From NCBI GenBank assembly GCA_036785325.1, contig JAXIVH010000136.1, positions 328,501 to 392,500 on the forward strand: a stretch of 64,000 nt of DNA, written 5' to 3'. The translations under genes and the position numbers were made by a program. The DNA comes from Urophycis tenuis (taxonomy: Eukaryota; Chordata; Actinopteri; Gadiformes; Phycidae). Below the pieces are notes generated by a model. The model was not told where the DNA came from and searched no databases. It worked only from the letters and a program-made list of their open reading frames with translations. Positions 43,562-54,942 of the stretch are shown here, piece after piece (the first letter of the stretch is position 1; every line of letters starts with the position of its first letter).

Positions 43562-46351
43562 GTGAGTTGTAGATAAGTTTTCTGTTTTTGTAGTGGTGGG
43601 TGTGCTGGAGTGGGAGTGTGGGTCTGTGATCAGAAAACTGAGATCTGATGAGAAGTGATTGTAAATTTCTTTTTTTTCTGTAGGCCGAAAGGATCCTGTG
43701 GTTCTGGAAGGCCGGGTGTTTGGTTTGTAACTGAGAACAGTTGTGTTTGATGATCCGGTGCAAAGCTGTGATACGGTGTGAAAAGGTGGAGACGATGGGT
43801 ATGAGATGTGGTGGTGAGTGTATGTGTGTGTGTGGTGGTTGGTCCGAGCCGTCTCTGTGGGAAGGAGAAGGGTTGGGGTTAGGGATAGGGGAAGAGGGGT
43901 GGTTAAGGTTAGGATAAGAGGTCGAGGGTCGGGGATTAGGATTAGGAGTGGGAGGCAGGGATGGGGGTGAGAGAGGATATAGACCCTGGTTCGGGTAGGG
44001 GGTAGAAGGGAGGGGAGATGGGGGAGGAGGAGGATGCAGACCCTGGTTCGGGTAGGGGAAAGGGCCTAAGGACCTGGGGTGGAGAAGAGAGTTGTGGAAG
44101 GGAGCGAGTGGGAGCGAGAGAAGCCAAGATGTCTGTCTTGATGGATCGGAGGAAGCGTTTTGAATAGCCCCTGGTTCTAAGACTATAGAAGAGGGTGCTG
44201 GTGGCTGAATGAAAGTCCTGAATGTCTGTACAGATGCGGTAAAACCGGATGAGTTTTGATTTAACTATTCCCCTAAATGTATGTTTAGGGTGATAGCTGG
44301 ACTTGTGTAGTAGTGCATGTGTGTCTGTTGGTTTGAAGTAGACTTTGGTCTGTAATGTTTTGTAGGGCGTGTCTGATGGTTTGAAAGAAACTGTAGTGTC
44401 CAAGAAGTTTATATGTGTGGCACTTATTGTGTATTTAACTGTAATGGATGGATGATGATTGTTGAGAATGTTTATGAATTCGGGAAAGAGGGAGAGATCG
44501 TGGGGCCAAATGCCAAAAATGTCGTCTAAGAATCTGAGGTAAAGTGTGGGTTGATGGGGGCATTTTTTAAGGGCTTCTCGCTCCCACTCACTCATGTAAA
44601 GGTTAGCGTAGGTTCTTAAGGGCTTCTCGCTCCCACTCACTCATGTAGAGGTTAGCGTAGGTTCTTAAGGGCTTCTCGCTCCCACTCACTCATGTAGAGG
44701 TTAGCGTAGGTTCTTAAGGGCTTCTCGCTCCCACTCACTCATGTAGAGGTTAGCGTAGGTTCTTAAGGGCTTCTCGCTCCCACTCACTCATGTAGAGGTT
44801 AGCGTAGGTTCTTAAGGGCCTCTCGCTCCCACTCACTCATGTAGAGGTTAGCGTAGGTTCTTAAGGGCTTCTCGCTCCCACTCACTCATGTAGAGGTTAG
44901 CGTAGGTTCTTAAGGGCTTCTCGCTCCCACTCACTCATGTAGAGGTTAGCGTAGGTTCTTAAGGGCTTCTCGCTCCCACTCACTCATGTAGAGGTTAGCG
45001 TAGGTTCTTAAGGGCTTCTCGCTCCCACTCACTCATGTAGAGGTTAGCGTAGGTTCTTAAGGGCTTCTCGCTCCCACTCACTCATGTAGAGGTTAGCGTA
45101 GGTTCTTAAGGGCTTCTCGCTCCCACTCACTCATGTAGAGGTTAGCGTAGGTTCTTAAGGGCTTCTCGCTCCCACTCACTCATGTAGAGGTTAGCGCAGG
45201 AAGGGGCAAATCTCTGGCCCATGGCTGTCCCGTTGACCTGTAAATAGAACTGATTATTGAAGAGAAAGTCATTATTATTAAGACAAAGTTCAATGAGTTG
45301 TAAGAGTTCCGTGTCCGGTCTATTGGGGTCTGGGTGGTTTTTGAAGATGGTGGTGAGTGTTTGAAGGCCTAATTTGGTGTTAATGTTAGTGTAAAGGCTA
45401 TCAATATCTATGGTAAAAAGGTATGTTGATTGCGTGACAGCCATGGGTCCGATGGTCTGTAGGAAATGGCACGTGTCTTTAATGTAGCTGGTATGTTGGG
45501 TGGAGAGGGGCCCTAGAAAATGATCAATATACTGAGAAACGTTGTAGGTGGCACTCTTACAGTCTGATACGATGGGTCTGCCGGGAGGAACTTCAAAGGG
45601 GATGGTCCAGGTCTGAGGTTCTTTATGGATTTTCGGTAGTAGATAGAAGTAACGGGGTCGTGGGTTATCTGGTCCGAATAAAAAGTCTTTGTTTAGCAGA
45701 AATGAATTTTTTGTTATAGAGTGTTTGGATGATGTCCCGAAGTTTAGTCTGAGTTTGTAGCTGGATTGGTTGGTCCAGTACTTTGTAATGTGTGGGGTTG
45801 TCAAGTTGTCTGTTTGCTTCGAAGAGATATTGTTGTCGATCTATGATTACAATTTTGGCTCCTTTGTCTGCGGGTTTAATGATTATGTTTGGGTTGTGAG
45901 TCAGTTCCGTCAGGGCCCTCCGTTCGGCCCCCGACAGATTGTCCGGGATATCCGCCGGGGGCCGATACCGGTGTAGGGCCCGTCTGTTCGTGGTGATAGT
46001 TGATTTTGTCAGTTGGTGAAGGCCGTCAATGTCTGGTTCCCAGTGTGAACGGTGAGTGAATGGGACATATTGAGTGTCAGTGTTGGGGTGAAAGTGGTCG
46101 ATAAGTTTGAGTAGTCTGTGAAAGTAGTGTAGGTCCCTTTGAAGCTCCTCCCGGTCCAGTTTGTTGGGGCGTGGGATGAAGGAAAGGCCCCTCTCCAGTA
46201 GGGATGTCTGTGGAACAGAGGGGGTGAAAAGAGTGGCAAGGTTAAGAATGTTTGAAGGAGAATCCCACCCCAGGTCCTGCTTGTGTGCTGTGGGTGGGTG
46301 GGTGTCCGGGCTGGGTTTTTGGTTCACTGTAAATTTAGGAGGTGGCACCAA
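43562..46351 (-). pseudogene. Penelope-like reverse transcriptase
   Basis: The minus frame starts at about 46351 (MVPPPKFTVNQ) and includes NIIIKPADKGAKIVIIDRQQ. A frameshift near 45690 follows, then YFYLLPKIHKEPQ, PPGRPIVSDCKS, FTIDIDSLYTNI (motif A) and VNGTAMGQRFAPSCANLYM (motif B). After a 49-bp minisatellite comes LYLRFLDDIFGIW (motif C) and the thumb, down to RKLIYNS at the hAT junction. The set and order of motifs are Penelope-specific. The minisatellite and frameshift make it non-functional. Confidence 0.88.
44594..45190 (-). repeat. 49-bp minisatellite inside the reverse transcriptase, about 12 copies
   Basis: The unit (ATGTAGAGGTTAGCGTAGG...) starts at 44594 and then every 49 bp to 45182, exactly 12 periods, almost without divergence. 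It derives from the RT segment ANLYMSEWEREALK. 49 is not a multiple of three, so each copy shifts the reading frame. Confidence 0.95.
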
Positions 46352-48382
46352 TTTTCAAAGATATTTTTTGCAGTAGTAGTGGTCCAATGTATGTTGTCTT
46401 TCTCTGTGCTGAAGATGTCATGTGGGATTTCTGTAAGAAACGGAAAATTGGTAGCCATGGTGTTGTTGATGATCCTAAGATTGTGCTGTTGTGTAGGTGT
46501 GAGGCGTGTGGAGAAGTTCATGATGGGGAAATAGATGTCTGCATTGGGAAAGGTGGAGTTAGCTAAGCGGAAGAGGGCTTTGAGCTGCTTGATGGTTGTC
46601 TGCCTGGGGTCCTGATCCCTGTTGTTAATTCCAATAGAGAAGATGACTATCTTGACTAGGGGTTGGGGGAGTGATTTTTCACAGACCTTCAGGAAATGGT
46701 AGGCGTTTGCTCCTGGGTAACTGTCCAGTTGAATTTGGGGGTTGTTATGACCTGGGATCCGGTTGATGTTTGAGTCTCCGAGTATGACAATTGGTTTCCG
46801 GCACCTGAAAAACCATTCCTGGATTTTTCGGGTGGGTCGGGCCGGGAACTGGGTTTGTAGGTGGGTATTTGAATGGTAGAGGTGGGTGTCAGGGGAATAG
46901 TAGGAGAGGTAGCAGTGGGTGGGTCTGCAGTTGTTTGGATAGGCGGAGAGCTATGGTAGATAGGATATGAATCTGTGCAGTCTGAGGAAAGATTTCCTCC
47001 GGGGGAGGGGGAAGAAAAGTCTGAGGGGGGAATCGAGGGTTCAGGCTCGTCCATGAGACTGGGGTAAGGTTCGGGAGGGGGAGATAGGGGAGGGGGGGAG
47101 GTGAGATTAACCTTATGCAATGGGGGACAGGAGGATGAGGGAGGAAAAAAATTGGTGGTGAGCTATGGGTGTGCTGGTGCTTAGGGGGCCCCGGCTTGGC
47201 AGCACGACCCCCCCACAAGGTTGAATCGGGCTTGAGGATGAAGATGGCTCAGATTGAGTTGTGGTGTGGTCATGATTAACCTCAGTAAACTCTTTCATCA
47301 CGAATGCCACTTTCGGTTTAGGGTGTTGGGGGGTCAACTGCTCCGGCCGAGGCTCCCCGGCACCAGCGGTATCTGTCTGTGGGGAGAGAGAAATAATGTT
47401 ATCGGGGACATGAACTGATACATTCGAGTGACTACTGAGTGTAATGGTTTCAAGTTCTATTGGGTCCTGGGGTCAAAGGTCATGGTGATGAATTTCGGCC
47501 ATGGTCCGTGTAGAGGCTCTGGATTGGTTAGTGAATAGGTGTTCTTGATCAGTGGCATGAGGAATGGGGGAGATCGATGGGTCCTGGATGATTGAGTGGG
47601 TTTTCTTCTTGATGGGCGAAGGTCCCCAGGTAACTTTCTTAGGTTTATGTGACTGGGGGGTGGAGATAGGGGGATCTAGTTGTACTGGATCTTGTTGTAG
47701 GTCTTCTTGTGGTGTTGGGAGTAGAGGGGTCTTCAGGGTTATAGATGGTTTGATGGGGCCTCTTTGGGTCAAACTAGATGGGGCGGTGGGGGTGGGTGTT
47801 GTTATTGTATAAGTGGGATATGGTGAGGGGCAAGGTTTGGTCTTCACCTCTTGTGGTGTTGTTTGGGTCGTGACTGAGTTGTGTTGAGGTTGGGTGGGCG
47901 GGGAATGCTGCTGTATTTGTTCCATAATGGAGGTGCGTTTACCTAGATAAAGGGAGAGTTTGTGGGGAGCTGATGGCTTGGGCAGGGGAGGGTAGTCCAT
48001 CTCCTGGTCTTCGGTTATTGTTGGTAGCGTCCTGCTGGGTGGGTTCCGGAACAGGCGTGGTAGAAGTCCGGCGTGGTTGTATTATTTCTTGTAATAGTTG
48101 TAGTGTTCTTGCCTCGAGCCTGGATCCATATCGTTTCCTAGCCCAACCGGTGGCTATCTGTTGGGCTAGTGAATTGTAAGAGGATGTGTCTATGTTGGCT
48201 ATTGTGGTGTTGTAATGTTGTTGCAATATGGTGATAGTGTTGAGCATCCAGTTGGTGGTGTTGGTGTGAATTCTGGTACGTGTTTCAGTGGTGGGGGTGG
48301 AGGGTTTGATGAAGTCTGTCAAGCGGGTGATTTGGTGCGACATACCTGGGGGAAGACTGCCTGTGGAAGAAGCTGTGTCCAT
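46324..48382 (-). pseudogene. Penelope-like ORF1: Pro-rich region plus SGNH-hydrolase-like domain
   Basis: The minus ATG at 48382 opens MDTASSTGSLPPGMSHQ and a helical basic segment. A long Pro/Thr-rich region in several frames follows (48000-46840). From about 46807 an open frame reads IVILGDSNINRIPGH, QLDSYPGANAY, VKIVIFSIGINNRDQ, ADIYFPIMNFST and DNIHWTTTTAK, stopping at 46324. GDSN, the Gly/Asn block (GIN) and DxxH match SGNH (GDSL) esterase blocks I, III and V. Its stop overlaps the start of the RT ORF by 28 bp in another frame. Esterase domains occur in CR1 LINE ORF1 proteins and some rotifer Penelope-like giants; the role is unproven. Confidence 0.65.
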
Positions 48383-48410
48383 TATTTGTTTGTGGTGTAA
48401 TGCTTGTATT

Positions 48411-49152
48411 GTCCCAGGTCTGCGCCCGGATCCGGGTGCTGCTTGGACAGCTGAGGGCTGCCACGGTGGAAGCGCGGCCTCCCATGGAGACGGTGGCCCA
48501 GATCCGCATCGAGGGAGAAGACCTGGAAGAAGACGACCTTTAAGGTGACATTCACACTTCCAAGGTCAACATACACATTCATGCAACACGTAAACTGTCT
48601 AATTGGGACCTTAAAGTGGGTCGTATATGGCTGATTATAGGTGATTACAACCTGTCCCGTCTACCAGAGTTTGATATCCCTGACCTCCAAATAGACAGTT
48701 TTCCTGAGGCCAATTTCAGACATGCACAGGCACTCTTGGAGAAAGCCACCCCACTGGAGGGACTTGTTGTGGAGAAGATAATCCTTTCCTTTGGAATCAA
48801 TAGCAGGGGAAACAAACCGAAGGAGACAACCTTCAAAAATGCACAGGCGGCTTTAAGGTCTGCCAGGAGGCGGTTCCCTTCTGCTTTGATCCTGATTCAA
48901 CAGGTTAATTTCTCAACGGCACTCCCTCCTGTGGAACAACACAACCTCAGCATCCTCAATCAACAGTTGGAGAGAAGCATGCCACACATTCCCCCTCTCC
49001 CGGCCTGCCAGTTCTTCACAGAAGAGGACCATGTCCACTGGACTGCACTTACGGCAGGTGCATTTTTCAACCACTGGATGGCAGTGTTGAATACCATGTC
49101 TCCCTGTCAAAATACAATGTTTAAAAAAAAGACAAGTGATATGACAATGTAA
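48411..49152 (+). pseudogene. Second SGNH-like ORF, opposite strand, catalytic Ser replaced
   Basis: A short plus-strand frame ends AQIRIEGEDLEEDDL at 48543. Then 48616-49152 encodes IWLIIGDYNLSRLPEF, LQIDSFPEANFRHAQ, EKIILSFGINSRGN and EDHVHWTALTAGAFFNHW. It is clearly homologous to the minus-strand SGNH domain at 46324-46807. The GDS motif reads GDY, so the nucleophile is lost in this copy. It may be the remnant of a separate head-to-head element. Confidence 0.6.
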
Positions 49153-49194
49153 AATGTTCTATGAGATGTTAAATATAACACATAACCCCCACCA

Positions 49195-49292
49195 GTGACC
49201 TTTGACCTTAACTCTGGCCTAACCCCTTCTTCTAATCCCTAACCATAACCCTAACCATAACCCTAACCATATCCCTAACCATAACCCTAACC
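49195..49292. repeat. CCCTAACCATAA telomere-like tract (left part)
   Basis: Units of CCCTAACCATAA, a 12-bp variant of the telomere motif. The tract is interrupted at 49293 and continues at 51083. Confidence 0.9.
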
Positions 49293-50201
49293 AGGGTTTC
49301 CTCTACATGCATTTCATTGTGGCGCACCGCCACGGAAAAATAAAAGCCGCCACACCTTCAGAATAATGTTACGTCGATCGCGATCGACCAGTCGATCGCC
49401 AAGCTACTACTGGTCGATCGCATGACATAAAAAAAATAATAAAAATAAAAATATTTATTTTTTTCTATAGGCTAGAATCCATCCCATCGCTTGATTGACA
49501 TACAGGTAAGCCTGTCGGGAGGCAATCACAGTGAACCGCACATGCGCAATAGACAGTGATCAACGCATTACGCATCAACGCACCGATTGTGTTGTGTTGC
49601 CGATCATCAAATACGTTCAATACTAAACTAAATATTTAGCCTGCATTGGTCTATGAATGTGGGTGATTCATATTGTATCTAAACAAAAGCTTCTCCTTCA
49701 GTCCACGAAATCCGTGTAGCCGCAGCAGCTTCTCCAGTCCCGGAGAAGTGCCGTGTCAGAGCGCAGTGCCGTTACGCACGGCCATTCACTGTGTTTTACC
49801 TTCGTTAAATCACCAGAAAACTATATCAAGCTAACCATTCTTGTGCACGGGCGGACATTGTACATAGGGGCTGTTGTGGGGCACTCCTGTGAGGTGGAGG
49901 GTTATGTTAAGGTTGGCCCGATAAGCAGCTGCCTGGCCCGTTGTAGTTGGTCTGCCACGGTTAAAAGGGGAGCGAATTTCTTCGTCAGAAGAAGAGGCAG
50001 GGTATTGGGAGGATTTTAGCACGCATTCGCCAGTGTGTTTATCATGTCCTCATTGTTTAAAATTGCTGCAACGAGATAGCAAGCGGCCTGACTCATTGTC
50101 ACTCAGTTTTATCTGCAGCATACATAAGTTACACAAGACGGCCGCAAGCACTGCCGTGAAGTCTGACGTCAGTCAAGTTTCATTCAATATATTCAAAGTA
50201 G

Positions 50202-50264
50202 GAGCTACTTTTAAAATGACCAAGTCACAAAGATCTACCCACTACAAAAAAACAGTATGTATCT

Positions 50265-50295
<31 letters not shown>

Positions 50296-50362
50296 TATAT
50301 ATATCATGTTTTTTTTTTGTAGTGGGTAGATCTTTGTGACTTGGTTATTTTAAAAGTAGCTC
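50202..50362. repeat. Long hairpin: 53-55-bp arms around an AT loop
   Basis: 50202-50254 (GAGCTACTTTTAAAATGACC...) pairs with 50308-50362 (...GGTTATTTTAAAAGTAGCTC) with only one or two mismatches. The loop is (TATC/TA)n. Confidence 0.9.
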
Positions 50363-50802
50363 GCGAGCTGAAAAAGTGTGAGCACCCCTGGTATAGATGG
50401 ATTAGGCTACAGAAAAAATCCAGAGTTGGGATAAATGTGTTATTGATTGGTTAATACAGGATATGCATTATTTCTATCATTATTTCAGAGATTCTTATTT
50501 TTATTTTATTTTTGTACAATTGACACTTGTTAAAGAGCGACTACTTTAGGCCTAATAAAGCATGTTGAGTCTTTGGTTATACAGTAGAGAGATATTATTT
50601 TGTTGTAGATGCATTTTTAACTGTAAAACTTGATTTTCTAGTGATAGAGGAAACCCGTTACGTTTCAGATACACGTTTGCTTAGCTAACACGTTTGCTTA
50701 GGTAATGCCCAGGTAATTTTCTGCCGACTCTTGGGATACAGCACTGGTTGGAGTGTTTGACAGAGAAATATAGACCTAGTGAGTGACTGAGTGTTAGTGA
50801 CT

Positions 50803-51000
50803 GACTGTGTGTGTGTGTGTGTTTCTGTGTGTGTGTCTGTGTGTTTCTGTGTGTGTGTGTCTTTGTGTGTGTGTGTGTGTGTCTGTGTCTGTGTCTGTGT
50901 GTGTGTGTGTGTGTGTGCGCGTGTGCGTGCGCATGCATGTGCGCGTGCATGTGTCTGTACGCATGTGTGAGTCGGGTTGTGTGTGTGCGCGTGCCTAAGT
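50803..51000. repeat. TG/GTCTGT microsatellite
   Basis: About 200 bp of TGTG with interspersed TCTG, ending in GCGCGTGC-type purine/pyrimidine alternation. ORFs on both strands here are repeat artefacts. Confidence 0.95.
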
Positions 51001-51082
51001 GTGTGTCATCGTTGTCACCCCCCCTCTTCCACTCGGGCAGACCTCCCCCACGGTTTAAAAAAATCCTGGAGGAAACCCTGCT

Positions 51083-51352
51083 AACCATAACCCTAATCAT
51101 AACCCTAACCATAACACTACCCTAACCCTAACCATAACCCTAACCATAACCCTAACCATAACACTACCATAACCCTAACCATAACCCTAACCATAACCCT
51201 AATCATAACCCTAACCCCTAACCTAACCCCTAACCATAACCCTAATCATAACCCTAACCATAACCCTAATCATAACCCTAACCATAACCCTAATCATAAC
51301 CCTAACCATAACCCTAACCATAACCCTAATCATAACCCTAACCATAACCCGA
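51083..51352. repeat. CCCTAACCATAA telomere-like tract (right part)
   Basis: Some 20 units of CCCTAACCATAA and CCCTAATCATAA. It continues the 49195-49292 tract after the inserted element. Confidence 0.92.
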
Positions 51353-51545
51353 CCACCTTAGTATTTTTATGACCACCTTAGTATTTTTATTCTTTTTTTT
51401 TTTATACTTATATTTTTATATATTTATATTGCATGCTGTCTTGCACCAGGGATTGAGGGAAACGGCATTTCGGTTCTTGTGTATGGCCTGTACATTCATG
51501 AAAACTGACAATAAAGTTTCCTTGAATCTTGAATCTTGAACCCTA
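51353..51545 (+). mobile_element. L2-like LINE 3' tail (TTGAATC)n
   Basis: Contains GGAAACGGCATTTCGGTTC and AATAAAGTTTCCTTGAATC followed by repeated TTGAATC, a typical fish L2 terminus. No coding region is left. Confidence 0.75.
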
Positions 51546-52140
51546 ACCTAACAAAAAATATTACTAAGAGGAATTGTTTGAGCATTTGTTGGTTGGTGAC
51601 TATGATAATCTTGTAGTTGTTTATTGTGCTTTGGCCTTAACAAAGCTATTGTGAATAAGTATCTTAAGTGTAAGTATGTGTTCTTAATTATTAATGTTTT
51701 TGTGTGCATGTCCTTGTTATGTTTGTCTTTGTCAGCTCCATGTTTACCTAAATGTTTGCAGAAGAAAAAAGCTAATAATATTGTCTCTCGTCTTGTCTCA
51801 TCTTTCGCTTAAAGATCTGTACTTTGCTGTGGTGAGCGAGCTTCTCAACTAAACAGGTATTGTCTTGTGTTTGTGTAGTGTACGTATTAATACTAACCAT
51901 CATGACTTATAGTAATACTAATCCACTCTATTTCTCTTTCTTCCCCTCTTACCTCACTTGTGAGGTAAACCTTTACCACTCATCAGCCATCCTTGTATTT
52001 GATGTCCCACTGACTCTCGCACCTGAAATCCCATCCCTACAACTACCCTACCATCTCTTGTTGCTGTCCCCTTGCCCGGACTTCCTCGCCCGCACAGCCT
52101 AGCGACCCACAACTTGGCTCTACTTCCCTTGCCCTATGAC
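51546..52140. other. Non-coding, no gene seen
   Basis: AT-rich at first and more mixed after 51940. No ORF with recognisable content. Confidence 0.4.
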
Positions 52141-52705
52141 AATTCAAGATTCAAGATTCAAGATTAAAGTATCTTTATTGTCAAATGTGCTACATGGCAG
52201 GCATATAGCACAGATGAAATTGCAGTCCTCTCAGACCTGGTGCAAAATAAACAATGGACAGACAAACGGACACCGTACAGACAAAAACACAGAAACACAG
52301 AAAAGTACGAAAAAGTGAGGTAGTGCGTTGATAAATGGAAAATTGAATAGTGCAAAAAATAGTGCAAAATATATTTAAAACAGTCAAAGGACAATTTTAA
52401 AGTGTCAGTCAGGATGAGAGTTTGTGAGTGGAGGCGGGAGGGCAATGGTCCGAGGTGGGTGCAGGGTTAAGAGTCTGTGGCAGGGGGGCAGAGGAAGGGG
52501 GGGGGGGGGGGCAGGGGCAGAACAGGGAGGGAGTTGAGCCTCCGGACAGCCTGGTGAAAAAAGCTGTCCTTGAGCCTGCTGGTTCTGGCCCGCAGACTCC
52601 GCAGTCTCCTCCCCGACGGCAGAAAACTGAAAATACTGTGGGATGGGTGGGTGGGGTCACCAGCAATCCTGATGGCTTTGCCGGTGAGGCGGGTGTTGTA
52701 AATTC
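52141..52705 (-). mobile_element. L2-like LINE 3' fragment, minus strand
   Basis: Read on minus, a coding end (KAIRIAGDPTHPSHSIFSF, LPSGRRLRSLRARTSRLKDS) leads into a 3' UTR and a tail of TTGAATC-type units at 52141-52165. It is 5' truncated at about 52705. Confidence 0.8.
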
Positions 52706-53638
52706 CTGATCCCTATGGACAATATATCTCCTACACTGAACTGAGAAATGAGGCTTGTGTAATGTTTTGGCGCCCTCTAAGTAAAATGTAATCAGAATTT
52801 AATAGAAATGTATGTGTTTGTGAATTGACGTGTGTGGGTGAGAGTTTTTGTTGAAAATTAGCTTGTCATTTGAAGGGTGTGCTTCTGTGTGTGCCTATGT
52901 CTATCTGTGTCAAACACACTCACTCTGGCATAAAAAGAAGAATTGGTTTAACTCCACTGAGCTTGGAGATGATGGTTGCTGAGGCTGAAGTGGCTGTGGA
53001 CCCAGCTGGATGAGGACCACCTTTTTTTAAGGACTCATTTTGCTTCTGTAGCCCCTTTGTTCAAACATTCTGATTTTAGTAAATCTTCAAAGATCTTTGA
53101 AAAGTACCTTTATAATATCTAATGAAGTAAATATTTGTAAACAATGTGTTTCAGATTGGTTTATTACCATTTTGTGTAAATAGGGATGTAGTGCTAAAAT
53201 AAGAGGTGGGTAAACTATTAATTCTGTGATAGCAGTAAGGTTGACTGTGATATGCACTTGTTTAAAAAAGACATTCAGAACATAATTGATGATGCTGAAG
53301 GTTACTACTACTATTCATAACTACACCTCTGACGGTTATAACGAACAAACCCGTTTAAAATTGGTTGAAAATTGAGCAAGTTATGGCTATTTAAAAGTAC
53401 ATTTACCCCTACCAACACTGTTATGGGGAGCGAGCATCTGGAGCGAGCTGACTGTAGCAAGATGGCCGCCATGTGCGGACGTTCGACTCTGTTGGCCAGT
53501 GACGCGGAGTCATCTAGTCTTCTGTGTATATCTATGGGCTGCACTGGCACCAATTAAGTAGTTGGGCCCAAGCCCCACCCCCTCATTAACTGAGGCAGGC
53601 CAGAGAGAACAGAGCAAGTAGACAGTCTACCTGCTACA
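52706..53638. other. Non-coding, no gene seen
   Basis: Unremarkable sequence. A GC-richer patch at 53420-53560 gives short ORFs without recognisable domains. Confidence 0.4.
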
Positions 53639-53644
53639 ATCGTC

Positions 53645-53686
<42 letters not shown>

Positions 53687-54340
53687 ACTTGTGTCAGTGT
53701 CAGAGGTGAGTGAATGGAGGCGCAGGTGAACAAGTAAGGTGCAAATCACCAAACACTCGCGCACACACACACAGACACACACACACGCAAGCACGCACAC
53801 GCACACAAACACACTTGTTACTTGTGTCAGTGTCAGAGGTGAGTGAATGGAGGCGCAGGTGAGTAAGTAAGGTGCAAATCACCAAACACTTGCGCACACA
53901 CACACACACACTTGTTACTTGTGTCAGTGTCAGAGGTGAGTGAATGGAGGCGCAGGTGAGTAAGTAAGGTGCAAATCACCAAACACTCGCAAACACACAC
54001 ACACACACTTGTTACTTGTGTCAGTGTCAGAGGTGAATGAATGGAGGCGCAGGTGAGTAAGTAAGGTGCAAATCACCAAACACTCGCACACACACACACA
54101 CACACACGCACACACAGGCTCACACACACACACACACACTTGTTACTTGTGTCAGTGTCAGAGGTGAGTGAATGGAGGCGCAGGTGAGTAAGTAAGGTGC
54201 AAATCACCAAACACTCGCACACTCGCACACACACACACAAGCACACACACACACACACAGGCTCACACGCGCACACACACACACACACACACACACTTGT
54301 TACTTGTGTCAGTGTCAGAGGTGAGTGAATGGAGGCGCAG
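53639..54340. repeat. CA-linked minisatellite, about six units of 100-150 bp
   Basis: The unit is TTACTTGTGTCAGTGTCAGAGGTGAG..GGAGGCGCAGGTGAGTAAG..AAATCACCAAACACTCG joined by CA runs of varying length. The core is nearly invariant and the CA spacer varies. AGTAAGGTGCAAATCACC also occurs at about 25880. Confidence 0.95.
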
Positions 54341-54493
54341 GTGAGTAAAGGTCCAGGTCTTTTATCAGCCCTGCTGTGACAGCTCCACGTGCCGCTGGGT
54401 CAATACTGTCACTGGGAGTCACAGGGGAGCAGGAAACAGAGAAACCAAGAGGATAGGAGAGAGGCAGGATGAGAAAACCAAACAAATCCTCCC

Positions 54494-54530
<37 letters not shown>

Positions 54531-54780
54531 CAGAGAGAGAGAAGACGTCGGACGGCTTTCCGGACGCTTCAGCCACGTTCAGCAACCTAAAATTAGGCTG
54601 TGCAATGAATTTCAAGCCTCTGGGACCTTCGGGTGATTTTTCACGAATATTTATACACTCGCGCGCGACCCAGTGACCTCGGGGCCTATCTCGGCCCGCG
54701 AAGGTGCTAGAGACTCCGTTCCAAGTCAGGCTTTCTCAGTGTACCAGGTTTAGTGGGGGAAGACAAAATTGCGAGCCAAA
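54341..54780. other. Non-coding with GA microsatellite
   Basis: A GAGAGA run at 54496-54542 and a CpG-containing segment (CGCGCGCGACC) near 54660. No gene. Confidence 0.5.
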
Positions 54781-54911
54781 AGGCAAGGCAAGGCAAGTTT
54801 ATTTGTATAGCACAATTCAGCAGCAAGGCAATTCATTGTGCTTTACATACATAAAAGCATTAAAATACAATAAAAGCATAGCAAAAAATAAAAAAAAATA
54901 AAAAAAATAAC

Positions 54912-54942
<31 letters not shown>

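Larger units (their letters stand above)
36530..48400 (-). mobile_element. Penelope-like element (GIY-YIG type), split by a hAT
   Basis: On minus: a Pro-rich/SGNH ORF1 (48382-46324), reverse transcriptase ORF2 (46351-43562), a hAT insertion, then the GIY-YIG end (36983-36644). RT plus C-terminal GIY-YIG defines canonical Penelope-like elements (Penelope/Poseidon/Neptune groups). The 3' end is close to a TTAGGG tract at 36518-36537. Several frameshifts mean the copy is dead. Confidence 0.85.
49293..51083. mobile_element. hAT-like non-autonomous element in telomere-like repeats
   Basis: Ends CAGGGTTTCCTC...GAGGAAACCCTG (inverted) and sits inside the CCCTAACCATAA tract. It contains CGATCGCGATCG-rich palindromes (49374-49425), a long hairpin (50202-50362) and a TG microsatellite. 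AGCACCCCTG at about 50381-50390 looks like the end of a further hAT-type element inside it. The target duplication cannot be resolved in the repeat. No transposase ORF. Confidence 0.6.

Noticed and set aside
44594..45190. Regular direct repeats that could suggest a CRISPR array
   Set aside because: 49-bp units are contiguous with no spacers and derive from RT coding sequence.
50681..51125. ORFs on both strands across the TG microsatellite
   Set aside because: Cys/Val or His/Thr repeats produced by the microsatellite.
53627..54294. Cys/Val-rich minus ORFs
   Set aside because: Arise from CA repeats linked by a minisatellite core.
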